A stretch of DNA of 64,000 nt from Nocardiopsis kunsanensis DSM 44524 (GCF_000340965.1 NZ_ANAY01000011.1:186001-250000), one strand, 5' to 3'. Counted from the stretch's first letter, positions 14,928 to 25,281 are shown. The notes: generated by a model from the letters alone, not told the origin. Translations and numbers: made by a program.

Positions 14928-15709
14928 TGGGACAGAAGATCAACCCGCACGGGTTCCGCCTCGGTGTGACGACCGACTTCAAGAGCCGCTGGTATGCGGA
15001 CAAGGCCTACAAGGACTACGTCAAGGAAGACGTCGCGATCCGACGGATGCTGACCCGCGGCATGGAGCGCGCGGGCATCTCCAAGGTCGAGATCGAGCGC
15101 ACCCGTGACCGTGTCCGCGTCGACGTCTACACGGCCCGGCCGGGCATCGTCATCGGCCGCCGCGGCGTCGAGGCCGACCGCATCCGCACGGACCTGGAGA
15201 AGCTGACCGGCAAGCAGGTCCAGCTGAACGTCTTCGAGGTGAAGAACCCCGAGACCGACGCTCAGCTCGTCGCTCAGGGTGTCGCCGAGCAGCTGAGCAG
15301 CCGCGTGGCCTTCCGCCGCGCGATGCGCAAGGCTATGCAGAGCGCCATCAAGAGCGGGGCCAAGGGCGTCCGTATCCAGTGCGGTGGCCGTCTGGGCGGG
15401 GCCGAGATGTCCCGTTCGGAGTTCTACCGCGAGGGCCGGGTGCCGCTGCACACGCTGCGTGCCGACATCGACTACGGCCTCTTCGAGGCCCGTACGACCT
15501 TCGGTCGCATCGGTGTCAAGGTGTGGATCTACAAGGGCGACGCCCCTGTGACCCGCGCCGAGCGCGAGGCCAAGCAGGCCGCGGAGCGCACCGCCGGCGG
15601 CGGTCAGCGCCGTGAGCGTCCCCAGCGCCGCCGTCGTGGCGGCGGTGGCGGCCAGCAGGGCAACGAGTCGAAGGCTCCGGCCGAGTCCGCGAAGACCGAG
15701 GGGAGCTGA
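14927..15709 (+). CDS. rpsC: 30S ribosomal protein S3
   Basis: Small-subunit protein at the mRNA entry channel. 260 residues. GTG start at 14927 overlaps the rplV stop by one base (TAGTG). The KH domain motif [13 protein letters not shown] is present. The last ~45 residues are an Arg/Gly-rich tail ([10 protein letters not shown]) typical of actinobacterial S3. Confidence 0.99.
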   Translation: MGQKINPHGFRLGVTTDFKSRWYADKAYKDYVKEDVAIRRMLTRGMERAGISKVEIERTRDRVRVDVYTARPGIVIGRRGVEADRIRTDLEKLTGKQVQLNVFEVKNPETDAQLVAQGVAEQLSSRVAFRRAMRKAMQSAIKSGAKGVRIQCGGRLGGAEMSRSEFYREGRVPLHTLRADIDYGLFEARTTFGRIGVKVWIYKGDAPVTRAEREAKQAAERTAGGGQRRERPQRRRRGGGGGQQGNESKAPAESAKTEGS

Positions 15710-15712
15710 GCC

Positions 15713-16132
15713 GTGCTTATTCCTCGTAAGGTCAAGTACCGCAAGCAGCACAAGCCCGACCTGCGTGGTGAGGCCAGGGGCGGTACCACCGTCTCCTTCG
15801 GTGAGTACGGCATCCAGGCTCTGGAGGCGGCCTACGTCACCAACCGCCAGATCGAGGCGGCTCGTATCGCCATGACCCGGCACATCAAGCGTGGCGGCAA
15901 GGTGTGGATCAACATCTTCCCCGACCGCCCCATGACGAAGAAGCCGGCCGAGGTCCGCATGGGCTCCGGTAAGGGTTCTCCGGAGTGGTGGGTCGCTCCG
16001 GTCAAGCCGGGCCGCGTGATGTTCGAGCTGTCGGGTGGTGTGCCCGAGCCGGTGGCCAAGGAGGCCCTCCGGCGTGCGATGCACAAGCTCCCGATGAAGT
16101 GCAAGATTGTTAAGCGGGAGGTGTGGGAGTAA
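15713..16132 (+). CDS. rplP: 50S ribosomal protein L16
   Basis: Large-subunit protein at the A-site and central protuberance. 139 residues, GTG start at 15713 ([15 protein letters not shown]) with GGGAGC upstream. It contains [20 protein letters not shown], the segment around the hydroxylated arginine of E. coli L16. Its stop overlaps the rpmC start. Confidence 0.99.
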   Translation: MLIPRKVKYRKQHKPDLRGEARGGTTVSFGEYGIQALEAAYVTNRQIEAARIAMTRHIKRGGKVWINIFPDRPMTKKPAEVRMGSGKGSPEWWVAPVKPGRVMFELSGGVPEPVAKEALRRAMHKLPMKCKIVKREVWE

Positions 16133-16386
16133 TGGCGAAGACCGTGACTGCCACCGAGCTGCGCGAGCAGTCCATCGAGGACCTGGTCGGCAAGCTCAAG
16201 GAAGCCAAGGAAGAGCTCTTCAACCTCCGCTTCCAGGCCGCCACCGGCCAGCTCGACAACCACAGCCGCCTGCGCACCGTCAAGCGCGAGATCGCGCGGA
16301 TCTACACGGTCCTGCGTGAGCACGAGCTCGGCATCATGCCGCTGTCTGGTGAGTCGGCTGAGGAGACGAAGGAAGCAGCCGAATGA
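16132..16386 (+). CDS. rpmC: 50S ribosomal protein L29
   Basis: Tunnel-exit protein, 84 residues, two helices. ATG 16132 overlaps the rplP TAA by one base and has GGGAG upstream. The C terminus has a ~15-residue Ser/Glu-rich extension ([12 protein letters not shown]) beyond the usual core. Confidence 0.98.
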   Translation: MAKTVTATELREQSIEDLVGKLKEAKEELFNLRFQAATGQLDNHSRLRTVKREIARIYTVLREHELGIMPLSGESAEETKEAAE

Positions 16387-16661
16387 CTGAGAACCAGACG
16401 CAGACTGCAACGCGTAACTACCGCAAGACCCGTGAGGGTTACGTCGTCAGCGACAAGATGGAAAAGACCGTCGTCGTCGCGGTCGAGGACCGGGACAAGC
16501 ACGCGCTGTACGGCAAGATCATCCGTCGGACGACCAAGTACAAGGCGCACGACGAGGCGAACTCCTGTGGCGTCGGCGACCGTGTCCTCCTGATGGAGAC
16601 CCGGCCGCTCTCTGCGACGAAGCGTTGGCGCGTCGCGGAGATCCTGGAGAAGGCTAAGTAG
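16383..16661 (+). CDS. rpsQ: 30S ribosomal protein S17
   Basis: Early-assembly small-subunit protein, 92 residues; ATG 16383 overlaps the rpmC stop (ATGA). [18 protein letters not shown] and the OB-fold core are typical. It closes the S10 cluster in the ancestral layout; a strong hairpin follows. Confidence 0.99.
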   Translation: MTENQTQTATRNYRKTREGYVVSDKMEKTVVVAVEDRDKHALYGKIIRRTTKYKAHDEANSCGVGDRVLLMETRPLSATKRWRVAEILEKAK

Positions 16662-16670
16662 CCCTGGCCT

Positions 16671-16703
16671 GTCGGCGGCCGGCATCCGGTGTCGGCCGCC
16701 GAC
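16671..16703 (+). terminator. Hairpin at the S10/spc boundary
   Basis: The 11-base arms GTCGGCGGCCG and CGGCCGCCGAC are perfectly complementary, starting ten bases after rpsQ, with no T run. It sits exactly where separate S10 and spc operons divide in other bacteria, so it may be a partial terminator or attenuator. Confidence 0.55.
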
Positions 16704-16765
16704 GCGAGGGGTGAGACCACCTAGCCGTGCGGCAGTGGACCGCACGCATCACATCAGGAGTAGAC

Positions 16766-17134
16766 GTGATTCAGCAGGAGTCGCGACTCAAGATCGCCGA
16801 CAACACGGGCGCCAAGGAGATCCTCACCGTCCGTGTCCTCGGCGGGTCCGGTCGCCGCTACGCCGGGATCGGCGACACCGTCGTCGGTACGGTGAAGGAC
16901 GCCCTGCCGGCCGCGGGGATCAAGAAGGGTGACATCGTCAAGGCCGTCATCGTGCGCACCGCCAAGGAGCGCCGTCGGCCCGATGGTTCCTACATCCGTT
17001 TCGATGAGAACGCTGCCGTGCTCATCAAGGATGGCGGGGACCCGCGAGGCACCCGTATCTTCGGCCCGGTCGGCCGCGAGCTGCGTGAGAAGAAGTACAT
17101 GCGCATCATTTCGCTGGCGCCGGAGGTGCTCTGA
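16766..17134 (+). CDS. rplN: 50S ribosomal protein L14
   Basis: Large-subunit interface protein, 122 residues, the exact family length. GTG 16766 ([19 protein letters not shown]) is chosen because AGGAG lies eight bases upstream; upstream in-frame codons are not homologous. First gene of the spc cluster. Confidence 0.98.
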   Translation: MIQQESRLKIADNTGAKEILTVRVLGGSGRRYAGIGDTVVGTVKDALPAAGIKKGDIVKAVIVRTAKERRRPDGSYIRFDENAAVLIKDGGDPRGTRIFGPVGRELREKKYMRIISLAPEVL

Positions 17135-17137
17135 GCG

Positions 17138-17452
17138 ATGAAGATCAAATCTGGCGACGAGGTGATCGTCCTCGCAGGCAAGGACAAGGGTGCCACCGGC
17201 AAGGTCGTCAAGGCCATGCCCCGTGAGGACCGTGTCGTTGTCGAGGGCGTCAACCTGGTCAAGAAGCACCGGAAGGCCAACCCGGCCGGCGGCCAGCAGA
17301 GCGAGGTCGTCACCAAGGAGGCCCCGATCCACGTGAGCAATGTTGCGCTCTCGGAGGACGGCAAGGCCACCCGGGTCGGCTACCGCTTCGACGAGCAGGG
17401 CGACGAGGTCCGCAAGGTCCGCGTCTCCCGCCGCACCGGTAAGGACATCTGA
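17138..17452 (+). CDS. rplX: 50S ribosomal protein L24
   Basis: Assembly-initiator protein of the large subunit, 104 residues with the KOW motif ([18 protein letters not shown]) at the N terminus. Starts three bases after rplN; its stop overlaps the rplE start (TGATG). Confidence 0.99.
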   Translation: MKIKSGDEVIVLAGKDKGATGKVVKAMPREDRVVVEGVNLVKKHRKANPAGGQQSEVVTKEAPIHVSNVALSEDGKATRVGYRFDEQGDEVRKVRVSRRTGKDI

Positions 17453-18027
17453 TGACGGTTACGAACGACATCACGGCCCCGCCGATGCCGCGCCTCAAGG
17501 AGAAGTACCGCAACGAGATCGTGCCCGCCCTCAAGGACGAGCACGACATCGCCAACATCATGCAGGTTCCCGGTCTCACGAAGATCACCGTGAACATGGG
17601 TGTGGGCGAGGCCGCTCGAGACGCGAAGCTGATCCAGGGTGCGGTCGCCGACCTGTCGGCCATCACCGGCCAAAAGCCCAAGATCAACCGAGCCAAGAAG
17701 TCCATCGCGCAGTTCAAGCTGCGTGAGGGGATGCCGATCGGCGCCAGCGTCACGCTGCGCGGCGACCGCATGTGGGAGTTCGCCGACCGCCTGCTCTCCC
17801 TCGCCCTTCCCCGGATCCGTGACTTCCGTGGTCTGTCCCCGAAGCAGTTCGACGGGAACGGGAACTACACCTTCGGCCTGACCGAGCAGGTCATGTTCCA
17901 CGAGGTGAACCCGGACAAGATCGACCGGCAGCGTGGGATGGACATCACTGTCGTCACCACCGCGGTCAACGACGAGCAGGGCCGTAGCCTGCTGAAGCGG
18001 CTCGGTTTCCCGTTCAAGGAAGCCTGA
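17452..18027 (+). CDS. rplE: 50S ribosomal protein L5
   Basis: 5S rRNA-binding protein of the central protuberance. ATG 17452; 191 residues with the slightly extended N terminus seen in actinobacteria ([16 protein letters not shown]). [13 protein letters not shown] and [17 protein letters not shown] are typical. Confidence 0.99.
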   Translation: MTVTNDITAPPMPRLKEKYRNEIVPALKDEHDIANIMQVPGLTKITVNMGVGEAARDAKLIQGAVADLSAITGQKPKINRAKKSIAQFKLREGMPIGASVTLRGDRMWEFADRLLSLALPRIRDFRGLSPKQFDGNGNYTFGLTEQVMFHEVNPDKIDRQRGMDITVVTTAVNDEQGRSLLKRLGFPFKEA

Positions 18028-18037
18028 GGGGTAGGAC

Positions 18038-18223
18038 ATGGCTAAGAAGGCGCTGATCGCCAAGCAGCAGCGGAAGCCGAAGTTCGGCGTCCGCGCGTAT
18101 ACTCGGTGCTCGCGGTGCGGCCGTTCGCGTGCAGTCCTCCGGAAGTTCGGCCTCTGCCGTATCTGCTTCCGGGACATGGCTCACCGCGGCGAGCTGCCCG
18201 GTATCGCCAAGTCGAGCTGGTAG
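18038..18223 (+). CDS. rpsZ: 30S ribosomal protein S14, zinc-binding type
   Basis: Small-subunit head protein, 61 residues. CSRCGRS and CRICFRD supply the two CxxC pairs of the zinc-binding (C+) form. Many actinobacteria keep a second zinc-free rpsN elsewhere, switched on by Zur during zinc shortage; none is present in this window. Confidence 0.99.
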   Translation: MAKKALIAKQQRKPKFGVRAYTRCSRCGRSRAVLRKFGLCRICFRDMAHRGELPGIAKSSW

Positions 18224-18319
18224 TTCTCGGCGGGGCCGACCTGGCGCTCATGTCCCCCTGGGAGAGCGCACGGGTCGGCCCCCGCCGGGTGACCGGCCTC
18301 GCAATGGCGGTTCCCGAGT

Positions 18320-18347
18320 GACCGGCCGTCCTCAGGACGGCCCGGTC
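18320..18347 (+). terminator. Hairpin in the rpsZ-rpsH spacer
   Basis: GACCGG-CCGTCC, a TCA loop and GGACGG-CCCGGTC form a 12-bp stem with one bulge, followed by GTTACACAGAAAAAA. It stands in a 291-base gap inside an otherwise tightly packed operon, so it could be an attenuator ahead of a second spc promoter. Confidence 0.55.
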
Positions 18348-18514
18348 GTTACACAGAAAAAATGAGACAGGGCACGGTAGTCCCATGGGGACAGCGGTGC
18401 CCACGACCACGCCGAAGGTCCGAAGGTGGCCCCGGCACCGGCTCCGGCCGGTACGGGAATGGGTCCTGGGAAGACCCGCACACGGAAACCGCGGTGAGGA
18501 AGGGCCAGTCGGCC

Positions 18515-18913
18515 ATGACAATGACCGACCCGATCGCAGACATGCTGACGCGTCTGCGTAACGCGAATTCGGCTTTCCACGACACCGTCGCGATGCCGTA
18601 TTCCAAGATCAAGGCGCACATCGCCGCGATCCTCCAGCAGGAGGGCTTCATCGAGGGCTGGCGCACCGAGGACGCCCAGGTGGGCAAGAACCTCGTGCTG
18701 GACCTGAAGTACGGCCCCACCCGTGAGCGTTCGATCGCCGGCATCCGCCGCGTCTCCAAGCCGGGCCTGCGGGTCTACGCCAAGCAGGAGAACCTGCCGC
18801 GAGTGCTCGGTGGTCTTGGCGTCGCGATCATTTCGACGTCCGGTGGCCTGATGACCGACAAGCAGGCCAAGAAGAACGGCGTTGGCGGCGAAGTCCTCGC
18901 CTACGTCTGGTAA
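18515..18913 (+). CDS. rpsH: 30S ribosomal protein S8
   Basis: Binds the central domain of 16S rRNA; translational repressor of the spc operon in E. coli. 132 residues from ATG 18515 ([18 protein letters not shown]), matching other actinobacterial S8 N termini. The frame is open back to 18362 but without homology. [12 protein letters not shown] and the terminal GEVLAYVW are intact. Confidence 0.98.
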   Translation: MTMTDPIADMLTRLRNANSAFHDTVAMPYSKIKAHIAAILQQEGFIEGWRTEDAQVGKNLVLDLKYGPTRERSIAGIRRVSKPGLRVYAKQENLPRVLGGLGVAIISTSGGLMTDKQAKKNGVGGEVLAYVW

Positions 18914-18930
18914 TAGGGAGAGATTGAAGC

Positions 18931-19470
18931 ATGTCGCGTATCGGTCGACTGCCGATCTCGGCCCCTAAGGGCGTCGAAGTCACGATCAACGGGCAAGACG
19001 TCACTGTCAAGGGGCCGAAGGGCGAACTCAAGCACACCATCGCCGACCCGATCACCGCCTCCAAGGACGAGGACGGTGTGATCACGGTGGTGCGTCCCGA
19101 CGACGACCCGGAGAACCGTTCGCTGCACGGGCTGACCCGGTCCATCCTGGCCAACCTGGTCAAGGGTGTCTCCGAGGGTTACTCCAAGACGCTGGAGATC
19201 CACGGTGTGGGTTACCGCGTCCAGGCCCGCGGCCAGAACCTGGAGTTCTCGCTCGGCTACAGCCACCCTGTCGTGGTGGAGCCGCCCGAGGGCATCACCT
19301 TCCGCGTGGAGAAGCCGACGATCTTCCACGTCGAAGGCATCGACAAGCAGCTCGTGGGTCAGATCGCCGCGAACATCCGCGGTCTGCGCAAGCCTGACCC
19401 CTACAAGGCCAAGGGCGTTCGCTACCAGGGTGAGCACATCCGCCGCAAGGCCGGAAAGGCTGGTAAGTAG
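18931..19470 (+). CDS. rplF: 50S ribosomal protein L6
   Basis: Large-subunit protein near the factor-binding site, 179 residues made of two duplicated alpha/beta domains. Typical features are [15 protein letters not shown] at the start and [13 protein letters not shown] near the end. Three bases separate it from rplR. Confidence 0.99.
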   Translation: MSRIGRLPISAPKGVEVTINGQDVTVKGPKGELKHTIADPITASKDEDGVITVVRPDDDPENRSLHGLTRSILANLVKGVSEGYSKTLEIHGVGYRVQARGQNLEFSLGYSHPVVVEPPEGITFRVEKPTIFHVEGIDKQLVGQIAANIRGLRKPDPYKAKGVRYQGEHIRRKAGKAGK

Positions 19471-19473
19471 GCA

Positions 19474-19854
19474 ATGGGCATCACCGTGAGCCGTAAGCGA
19501 ACGGCCAAGCACACGACCGCGCGCCTGCGTCGGCACCACCGGGGCCGGAAGAAGATCGTCGGCACCCCCGAGCGCCCGCGCTTGAACGTGTTCCGCTCCT
19601 CGAAGCACATCGTGGTGCAGGTCATCGACGACACCCAGGGCCACACCCTGGCCGCTGCTTCCAGCGTCGAGGCCGACCTCCGTGCGACCGAGGGAACCAA
19701 GACCGAGAAGTCCGTCAAGGTGGGTGAGCTCGTCGCGCAGCGCGCCAAGGAGGCCGGGGTCACCCAGGTCGTCTTCGACCGCGGAGGCAACCGGTACGCC
19801 GGTCGCATCGCCGCGCTCGCCGAGGCGGCGCGAGAAGGCGGACTGGAGTTCTGA
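19474..19854 (+). CDS. rplR: 50S ribosomal protein L18
   Basis: 5S rRNA-binding protein, 126 residues, with [15 protein letters not shown] and [23 protein letters not shown]. The first ~35 residues are strongly basic. rpsE follows after a 51-base gap. Confidence 0.99.
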   Translation: MGITVSRKRTAKHTTARLRRHHRGRKKIVGTPERPRLNVFRSSKHIVVQVIDDTQGHTLAAASSVEADLRATEGTKTEKSVKVGELVAQRAKEAGVTQVVFDRGGNRYAGRIAALAEAAREGGLEF

Positions 19855-19905
19855 TCCGATGACCTTCGTTACGCACAAGAGCAACCACGAGAAGAGGAAC
19901 CACTG

Positions 19906-20505
19906 ATGGCTGCAGCACCGCGGCGCGGCGCCGGTGGCGAGCGGCGTGATCGCCGTGACGATCGCCGCGGCGGCGCAGACAAGGGTGTCTCCTACATGGA
20001 GAAGGTCGTGACCATCAACAGGGTCGCGAAGGTCGTCAAGGGCGGCCGTCGCTTCTCCTTCACCGCCCTGGTCGTCGTCGGTGACGGCGACGGCATGGTC
20101 GGTGTGGGTTACGGCAAGGCCAAGGAAGTCCCCTCCGCCATCGCCAAGGGTGTCGAGGAAGCGAAGAAGAACTTCTTCCGCGTCCCGCGTATCCAGGGCA
20201 CCATCACGCACAAGATCACGGGCGAGGAGGCCGCCGGCATCGTCATGCTGCGCCCGGCCGCCCCCGGTACCGGTGTCATCGCCGGTGGACCGGTCCGTGC
20301 AGTCCTGGAGTGCGCCGGGATCCACGACGTCCTGAGCAAGTCGCTCGGGTCCGCGAACCCGCTGAACATCGTGCACGCCACCGTCGCCGCGCTCAAGGGG
20401 CTCAACCAGCCCGAGGAGATCGCGGCCCGCCGGGGTCTGCCGCTCGAGGACGTCGCTCCGGCCGCCATGCTGCGTGCCCGCGCCGAGGCGAAGGCAGGTG
20501 CCTGA
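19906..20505 (+). CDS. rpsE: 30S ribosomal protein S5
   Basis: Fidelity protein of the mRNA entry site, 199 residues. The first ~35 residues are an Arg/Gly/Asp-rich extension ([17 protein letters not shown]) seen in actinobacteria. [20 protein letters not shown] and the spectinomycin-loop region are intact. ATG 19906 with AGAGGA upstream. Confidence 0.99.
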   Translation: MAAAPRRGAGGERRDRRDDRRGGADKGVSYMEKVVTINRVAKVVKGGRRFSFTALVVVGDGDGMVGVGYGKAKEVPSAIAKGVEEAKKNFFRVPRIQGTITHKITGEEAAGIVMLRPAAPGTGVIAGGPVRAVLECAGIHDVLSKSLGSANPLNIVHATVAALKGLNQPEEIAARRGLPLEDVAPAAMLRARAEAKAGA

Positions 20506-20506
20506 G

Positions 20507-20692
20507 ATGGCCGACCTGAAGATCACACAGACCCGGTCCCTGATCGGGGGTAAGGAGAAGCAGGCCGCTGCTCTCCAGACTCTCGGTCTGGGCCGGATCG
20601 GTAAGTCCACCGTCCGTGAGGACCGTCCCGAGGTGCGTGGGCAGATCACGATCGTTTCGCACCTCGTCAGTGTCGAGGAGGTCGCGAAGTGA
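20507..20692 (+). CDS. rpmD: 50S ribosomal protein L30
   Basis: 61-residue large-subunit protein. ATG 20507 ([16 protein letters not shown]) is one base after the rpsE stop; the longer frame beginning inside rpsE is not real. [20 protein letters not shown] is typical. Confidence 0.98.
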   Translation: MADLKITQTRSLIGGKEKQAAALQTLGLGRIGKSTVREDRPEVRGQITIVSHLVSVEEVAK

Positions 20693-21153
20693 GCGACTAC
20701 AGCCCCGACGAGCCGCTCAAGTTGCACCACCTGCAGCCGGCCCCCGGCGCCAACAAGTCCAAGATCCGCAAGGGTCGCGGTGAGGCGTCCAAGGGCAAGA
20801 CCGCCGGTCGCGGTACCAAGGGCACGAAGGCTCGTAGCACCGTTCCCGTCGGTTTCGAGGGTGGCCAGATGCCCCTCATCCGCCGGGTGCCCAAGCTCAA
20901 GGGCTTCAGCAACGCCCGGTTCAAGACGATCTATCAGGTCGTGAACCTGGACAGGATCGGGGAGCTGTTCCCCCAGGGCGGCCAGGTCGGTATCGACGAC
21001 CTGGTGGCCAAGGGCGCCGTTCGTAAGAACGAGCCGGTCAAGGTCCTGGGCACGGGTGAGATCAACGTCGCCGTCCAGGTGAGCGCCACGGCGTTCTCCG
21101 GCTCGGCAAAGGAGAAGATCGCCGCCGCCGGTGGTTCCACCACCGAGGTCTAG
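20689..21153 (+). CDS. rplO: 50S ribosomal protein L15
   Basis: Late-assembly large-subunit protein, 154 residues. The GTG start overlaps the rpmD stop (GTGA). The Gly/Lys-rich N-terminal arm ([18 protein letters not shown]) and the globular C-terminal domain are present. Last ribosomal gene before secY. Confidence 0.99.
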   Translation: MSDYSPDEPLKLHHLQPAPGANKSKIRKGRGEASKGKTAGRGTKGTKARSTVPVGFEGGQMPLIRRVPKLKGFSNARFKTIYQVVNLDRIGELFPQGGQVGIDDLVAKGAVRKNEPVKVLGTGEINVAVQVSATAFSGSAKEKIAAAGGSTTEV

Positions 21154-21178
21154 GGATCTTCCCGGGTATGCAGCGCAA

Positions 21179-21224
21179 GGGGCGTCCGCACGGCGGGTCA
21201 TCACGACCGGCCGGCGGGCGCCCC
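21179..21224 (+). terminator. Hairpin between rplO and secY
   Basis: The 11-base arms GGGGCGTCCGC and GCGGGCGCCCC pair with one G-U, followed by GCGTTGTTCGG. The 293-base gap implies that secY-adk-map has its own promoter, although I cannot name a convincing -35/-10 pair. Confidence 0.6.
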
Positions 21225-21446
21225 GCGTTGTTCGGTCCGTGGGACGTGAGTGGCGATCGTTATGGCTCACGAACTGATATGGGCGCGTGATGGCTGTTAC
21301 AGTGCCATCTGTTTAAGCTTCCCGATTGACCTAATGTGAAAACTTCCGAGCACAGGGCGACCAGCCCGTGCTGAGGCTCTACGACGATCAGGATCGGCCG
21401 CGATGTCTGGAATCCGTTCCGCCGCCGAAACCGCGCAGGAGGAGAC

Positions 21447-22760
21447 GTGCTAGGTGCGTTCGTTCGTGCATTCCGCACGCCCGACCTGCGCAACAAGTTG
21501 CTGTTCACACTGTTCATCCTGACGCTGTTCCGGCTCGGCTCGGTGATCCCCGCCCCGGGGATCGACTCCGCGGCGATCCGGGAGCAGATGGAGGCGGTCA
21601 CAGCCTCCGACCAGACCGGTGTGTACACACTGATCAACCTGTTCAGCGGTGGCGCTCTGCTGCAACTGGCGGTGTTCGCACTCGGGGTCATGCCTTACAT
21701 CACCGCGAGCATCATCATCAACCTGCTCACTGTGGTGATCCCGCACCTGGAACGCCTCAAGAAGGAGGGGCAGTCCGGGCAGGCCAAGATCACGCAGTAC
21801 ACGCGTTACCTGACCCTGATGCTGGCCGTGCTGCAGGCCACCAGCATCGTTGCGATGGCCCGTACGGGTGCGCTCTTCCAGAACCAGATCCCGGCGTCGG
21901 TCTACATGCCGAATCAGGACATCCTCACCCTGGTGACGATCGTCTTCACGATGACCGCGGGTACCGCGATCATCATGTGGTTCGGTGAGCTCATCACCGA
22001 GCGCGGTGTCGGCAACGGTATGTCGCTGCTGATCTTCACCCAGGTCATCGCGATGTTCCCCTCCTCGATCATGAGCATGTACGAGGAGCGCTCCGTCTGG
22101 ATCTTCGCCGTCATCTGCATCGCCGGCCTGGCGCTCATCACGGCGGTGGTCTTCATGGAGCAGGCCCAGCGCCGCATCCCGGTGCAGTACGCCAAGCGCA
22201 TGGTCGGACGCCGCATGTACGGGGGCAGCTCGACCTACATCCCGCTGAAGGTCAACCAGGCGGGCATCATCCCTGTGATCTTCGCCTCCTCCCTGCTGTA
22301 CCTGCCCCAGCTGATCGTGGGGCTCATGGGCCAGGACTCCACCCACCCGGTGGCGGAGTTCTTCCAGACCTACTTCCTCACGGGGACGCACCCCGTCTAC
22401 ATGGTGACCTTCTTCGTCATGATCGTGGGCTTCGCGTTCTTCTACGTCGCGATCACGTTCAACCCCAGTGAAGTCGCCGACAACATGAAGAAGTACGGTG
22501 GTTTCATCCCGGGTATCAGGCCCGGGCGTCCGACCGCGGAGTACCTGGACTACGTGCTCACGCGTCTGACGACGCCCGGATCCCTGTACCTGGGTGTGAT
22601 CGCTCTTCTCCCGATGGTCGCGCTCGGAGCCACCGGCGCCGACATGAACTTCCCCTTCGGCGGGACGAGCATTCTGATCATGGTCGGTGTCGGGCTGGAC
22701 ACGGTGAAGCAGATCGAGAGTCACCTCCAGCAGAGGAACTACGAAGGTTTTCTGCGATAA
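21447..22760 (+). CDS. secY: Protein translocase subunit SecY
   Basis: Channel-forming subunit of the Sec translocon in the cytoplasmic membrane. 437 residues with ten predicted transmembrane helices. Recognisable segments are PYITASIIINLL and GERGVGNG-type loop (ITERGVGNGMSLLIF). GTG 21447 follows a perfect AGGAGGAGA box. It abuts adk with no gap, so secY, adk and map are one unit. Confidence 0.98.
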   Translation: MLGAFVRAFRTPDLRNKLLFTLFILTLFRLGSVIPAPGIDSAAIREQMEAVTASDQTGVYTLINLFSGGALLQLAVFALGVMPYITASIIINLLTVVIPHLERLKKEGQSGQAKITQYTRYLTLMLAVLQATSIVAMARTGALFQNQIPASVYMPNQDILTLVTIVFTMTAGTAIIMWFGELITERGVGNGMSLLIFTQVIAMFPSSIMSMYEERSVWIFAVICIAGLALITAVVFMEQAQRRIPVQYAKRMVGRRMYGGSSTYIPLKVNQAGIIPVIFASSLLYLPQLIVGLMGQDSTHPVAEFFQTYFLTGTHPVYMVTFFVMIVGFAFFYVAITFNPSEVADNMKKYGGFIPGIRPGRPTAEYLDYVLTRLTTPGSLYLGVIALLPMVALGATGADMNFPFGGTSILIMVGVGLDTVKQIESHLQQRNYEGFLR

Positions 22761-23417
22761 ATGCGCGCTGTATTGGTGGGTCCGCCTGGGGCCGGTAAAG
22801 GCACCCAGGCCCAGATCCTCGCGACCGAGCTGTCGATCCCGAAGGTGTCCACCGGTGACATCTTCCGGGCCAACGTCAGCGGTGGCACGGAGCTTGGCAA
22901 GAAAGCCAAGGAGTACATGGACCGAGGGGACCTGGTCCCCGACGAGGTCACCAACGCGATGGTCAAGGACCGTCTGGCACAGGACGACGCGGCCGGGGGC
23001 TTCCTGCTCGACGGTTTCCCGCGCAACGTCCCCCAGGCGGAGACGCTGAAGACCATGCTCGCCGACCTGGGCTCGGGGCTGGACGTGGTCCTGGAGCTGA
23101 GGGTCGACGAGGAGGAGGTCGTCAAGCGTCTCTCGGGGCGGCGCTCCTGCCGGGAGTGCGGCCGTGTCTACCACGTCGAGTACGACGCCCCGAAGGTTGC
23201 GGGCCGGTGCGACGACGACGGCACCGAGCTGTACCAGCGCGAGGACGACCGGGAGGAGACCATCCGGCACCGCCTGAAGGTCTACCGGGACCAGACCGCG
23301 CCGCTGGTGGAGTTCTACGAGGCCGAAGGGTTGTTGGCCACCATCGCGGCGACGGGCCCGGTCACCGAGGTTTCCGAGCGCGCCATGGCGGCGATCCGGG
23401 AGAAGGCGTCCTCCTGA
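22761..23417 (+). CDS. adk: Adenylate kinase
   Basis: Interconverts ATP + AMP and 2 ADP. 218 residues, long form. P-loop [10 protein letters not shown] at the start, AMP-binding DGFPRN at 84-89, and a zinc LID with Cys130, Cys133, Cys150 and Asp153. ATG 22761 is immediately after the secY stop. Its own stop overlaps the map start. Confidence 0.98.
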   Translation: MRAVLVGPPGAGKGTQAQILATELSIPKVSTGDIFRANVSGGTELGKKAKEYMDRGDLVPDEVTNAMVKDRLAQDDAAGGFLLDGFPRNVPQAETLKTMLADLGSGLDVVLELRVDEEEVVKRLSGRRSCRECGRVYHVEYDAPKVAGRCDDDGTELYQREDDREETIRHRLKVYRDQTAPLVEFYEAEGLLATIAATGPVTEVSERAMAAIREKASS

Positions 23418-24238
23418 TGATCCGCAGAAGCGAACCGGTGCAGATCAAGACCCCGGAACAGATCGAACTGATGAGGGGTGCGGGCCGTGTCGTGGCCCGT
23501 GCTCTCGACGCCGTGCGGGACGCCGTCCGGCCCGGTGTTTCGACCCTCGAGCTGGACGCGGTCGCTGAGAAGATCATCCGGGACGCCGGTGCCGTGCCGT
23601 CCTTCAAGGGTTACCACGGTTTCCCCGGTTCGATCTGTGCCTCGGTCAACGAGCAGGTCGTCCACGGGATCCCGAGCGCCGGGACCGTGCTCTCCGACGG
23701 TGACATCGTCTCTGTCGACTGCGGGGCGATCCTGGACGGTTGGCACGGCGACTCCGCCGTCACGGTGGTCGCCGGAACCCCGCGCGACGAGGACCTGCGC
23801 ATGATGGCCGTGTGCGAGGAGTCGATGTGGCAGGGTATCGCCCAGATGCGTGTGGGCGGTCGTCTGAGCGACATCAGTCACGCCATCGGCACCTACATCG
23901 CCGACAACGGTGGTTACGGCAACGTGCGTGAGTACGGGGGACACGGCATCGGGACCGAGATGCACATGGACCCGCACGTGCTCAACTACGGCCGTAAGGG
24001 CAGGGGCGTCAAGCTGGTCGAGGGCATGTGCCTGGCGATCGAGCCGATGACGACCATGCGCGGGCACGAGGTGATCACCCTCGACGACGACTGGACCGTG
24101 GTCACCCGCGACGGCGGCAGGGCGGCCCACTTCGAGCACTCGGTGGCCATCACCGCCGAGGGGCCGATGGTTCTGACGGCTCGCGAGGACAACCGCGATA
24201 AGATCACGGACATGGGATTCGTCCAGCCGAACTGGTGA
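23417..24238 (+). CDS. map: Methionine aminopeptidase, type I
   Basis: Removes initiator methionine from nascent proteins; binds two metal ions. 273 residues from ATG 23417, which overlaps the adk TGA. Metal ligands are visible in CGAILDGWHGDSAVT (two Asp), GHGIGTEMH, CLAIEPM and HFEHSVA. The longer frame starting inside adk is not real. A second map copy elsewhere is common in actinobacteria. Confidence 0.97.
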   Translation: MIRRSEPVQIKTPEQIELMRGAGRVVARALDAVRDAVRPGVSTLELDAVAEKIIRDAGAVPSFKGYHGFPGSICASVNEQVVHGIPSAGTVLSDGDIVSVDCGAILDGWHGDSAVTVVAGTPRDEDLRMMAVCEESMWQGIAQMRVGGRLSDISHAIGTYIADNGGYGNVREYGGHGIGTEMHMDPHVLNYGRKGRGVKLVEGMCLAIEPMTTMRGHEVITLDDDWTVVTRDGGRAAHFEHSVAITAEGPMVLTAREDNRDKITDMGFVQPNW

Positions 24239-24314
24239 CGGCCCGGCGCCGGCCCGAGGAAACGGGGTCGAGGGCCCGGGATGTCACCGCCCTCTTCCTT
24301 GCGAGGTGCGCGCA

Positions 24315-24779
24315 GTGTCCGACCAGGCTCCGTCCATGAGGATCTCCGATTCCGAACGTGATCGGGTCGCCCAGCTGCTCCAGGAGCACTTCGCTCAGGG
24401 GCGGTTGGACCACGAGGAGTTCACCGAACGCCTCTCCGGTGCCTACAAGTCGCGTACCGAGGCCGAGCTTGCCCGGGTCACCGAGGACCTTCCCGAACGC
24501 GACCTGGCCGAGCTGCGGAGCGCGGACCGGGTACCGGAGGAGGCCTCGATCCCTCCGTTGAAATGGAGTGATCCCGCTCTCCTGATCCCCTGGTTCCTGT
24601 GGGGCGGGGTCAACCTCCTCTGCTTCGTCATCTGGTTGATCGTCGCCCTCACCACCGACCACTACTATCCCTGGTTCCTGTGGGTCCTGTTCCCGTGGGG
24701 AATCCTCATGGGGCTGGTGACGCTCGGAGTGGTGTGGGGACAGCGCGGAAGCGAGGACGGCGGTTCCGCAAGTAACTGA
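24315..24779 (+). CDS. DUF1707 domain membrane protein
   Basis: About 154 residues. The N-terminal half is a DUF1707 domain ([19 protein letters not shown] then [12 protein letters not shown] and a YKSRTEAEL helix). The C-terminal half has two Trp-rich membrane segments. GTG 24315 is chosen because GAGG lies eight bases upstream; an in-frame GTG at 24306 and ATG at 24336 are alternatives. It lies between map and infA. Function unknown. Confidence 0.85.
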   Translation: MSDQAPSMRISDSERDRVAQLLQEHFAQGRLDHEEFTERLSGAYKSRTEAELARVTEDLPERDLAELRSADRVPEEASIPPLKWSDPALLIPWFLWGGVNLLCFVIWLIVALTTDHYYPWFLWVLFPWGILMGLVTLGVVWGQRGSEDGGSASN

Positions 24780-25059
24780 CCGGTCCCCTTCCGGGGTAGG
24801 CTGTACCGCCCCTTGGCGGGAGTACTTGCCCCGAGGGGATAGACTTACATTGCCCATACGCGGGCTGTTGGGTCAGTCTGCCTTCCTCGTTGCGCGTCCA
24901 TACGGCGCACGCTCTTGCAGTTGGCCCGAGCTTCCAGTGGATTCTGGCGTCGGTGACGGGTGTGACCAGTCGTCGCCGGGGCCCTCGTGTCATGCCAGGA
25001 CCGTTGGGGACGCGTCGGGTTGTCCTGATCAACCAATCTATGAGCGAGGCGTGGAGGAC

Positions 25060-25281
25060 ATGGCAAAGAAAGACGGCGCCATCGAGATCGAGGGTTCCGT
25101 TGTCGAGTCCCTACCCAACGCTGTGTTCAAGGTAGAGCTCGACAACGGGCACCAGGTCCTTGCCCATATCAGTGGCAAGATGCGGATGAACTACATCCGT
25201 ATTCTTCCCGACGACCGCGTCGTCGTGGAGCTGAGCCCGTACGATCTCACGCGCGGGCGCATCGTTTACCGCTACAAGTAG
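25060..25281 (+). CDS. infA: Translation initiation factor IF-1
   Basis: Small OB-fold factor that occupies the ribosomal A site during initiation. 73 residues, [20 protein letters not shown], from ATG 25060 with GTGGAGGA directly upstream. The frame is open upstream for 234 bases but is not homologous. The 280-base gap before it should carry the promoter of the alpha cluster. Confidence 0.98.
   Translation: MAKKDGAIEIEGSVVESLPNAVFKVELDNGHQVLAHISGKMRMNYIRILPDDRVVVELSPYDLTRGRIVYRYK

Noticed and set aside
24780-25059. Promoter for infA at TAGACT (24840-24845)
   Set aside because: No acceptable -35 hexamer at 16-19 bases; left unannotated.
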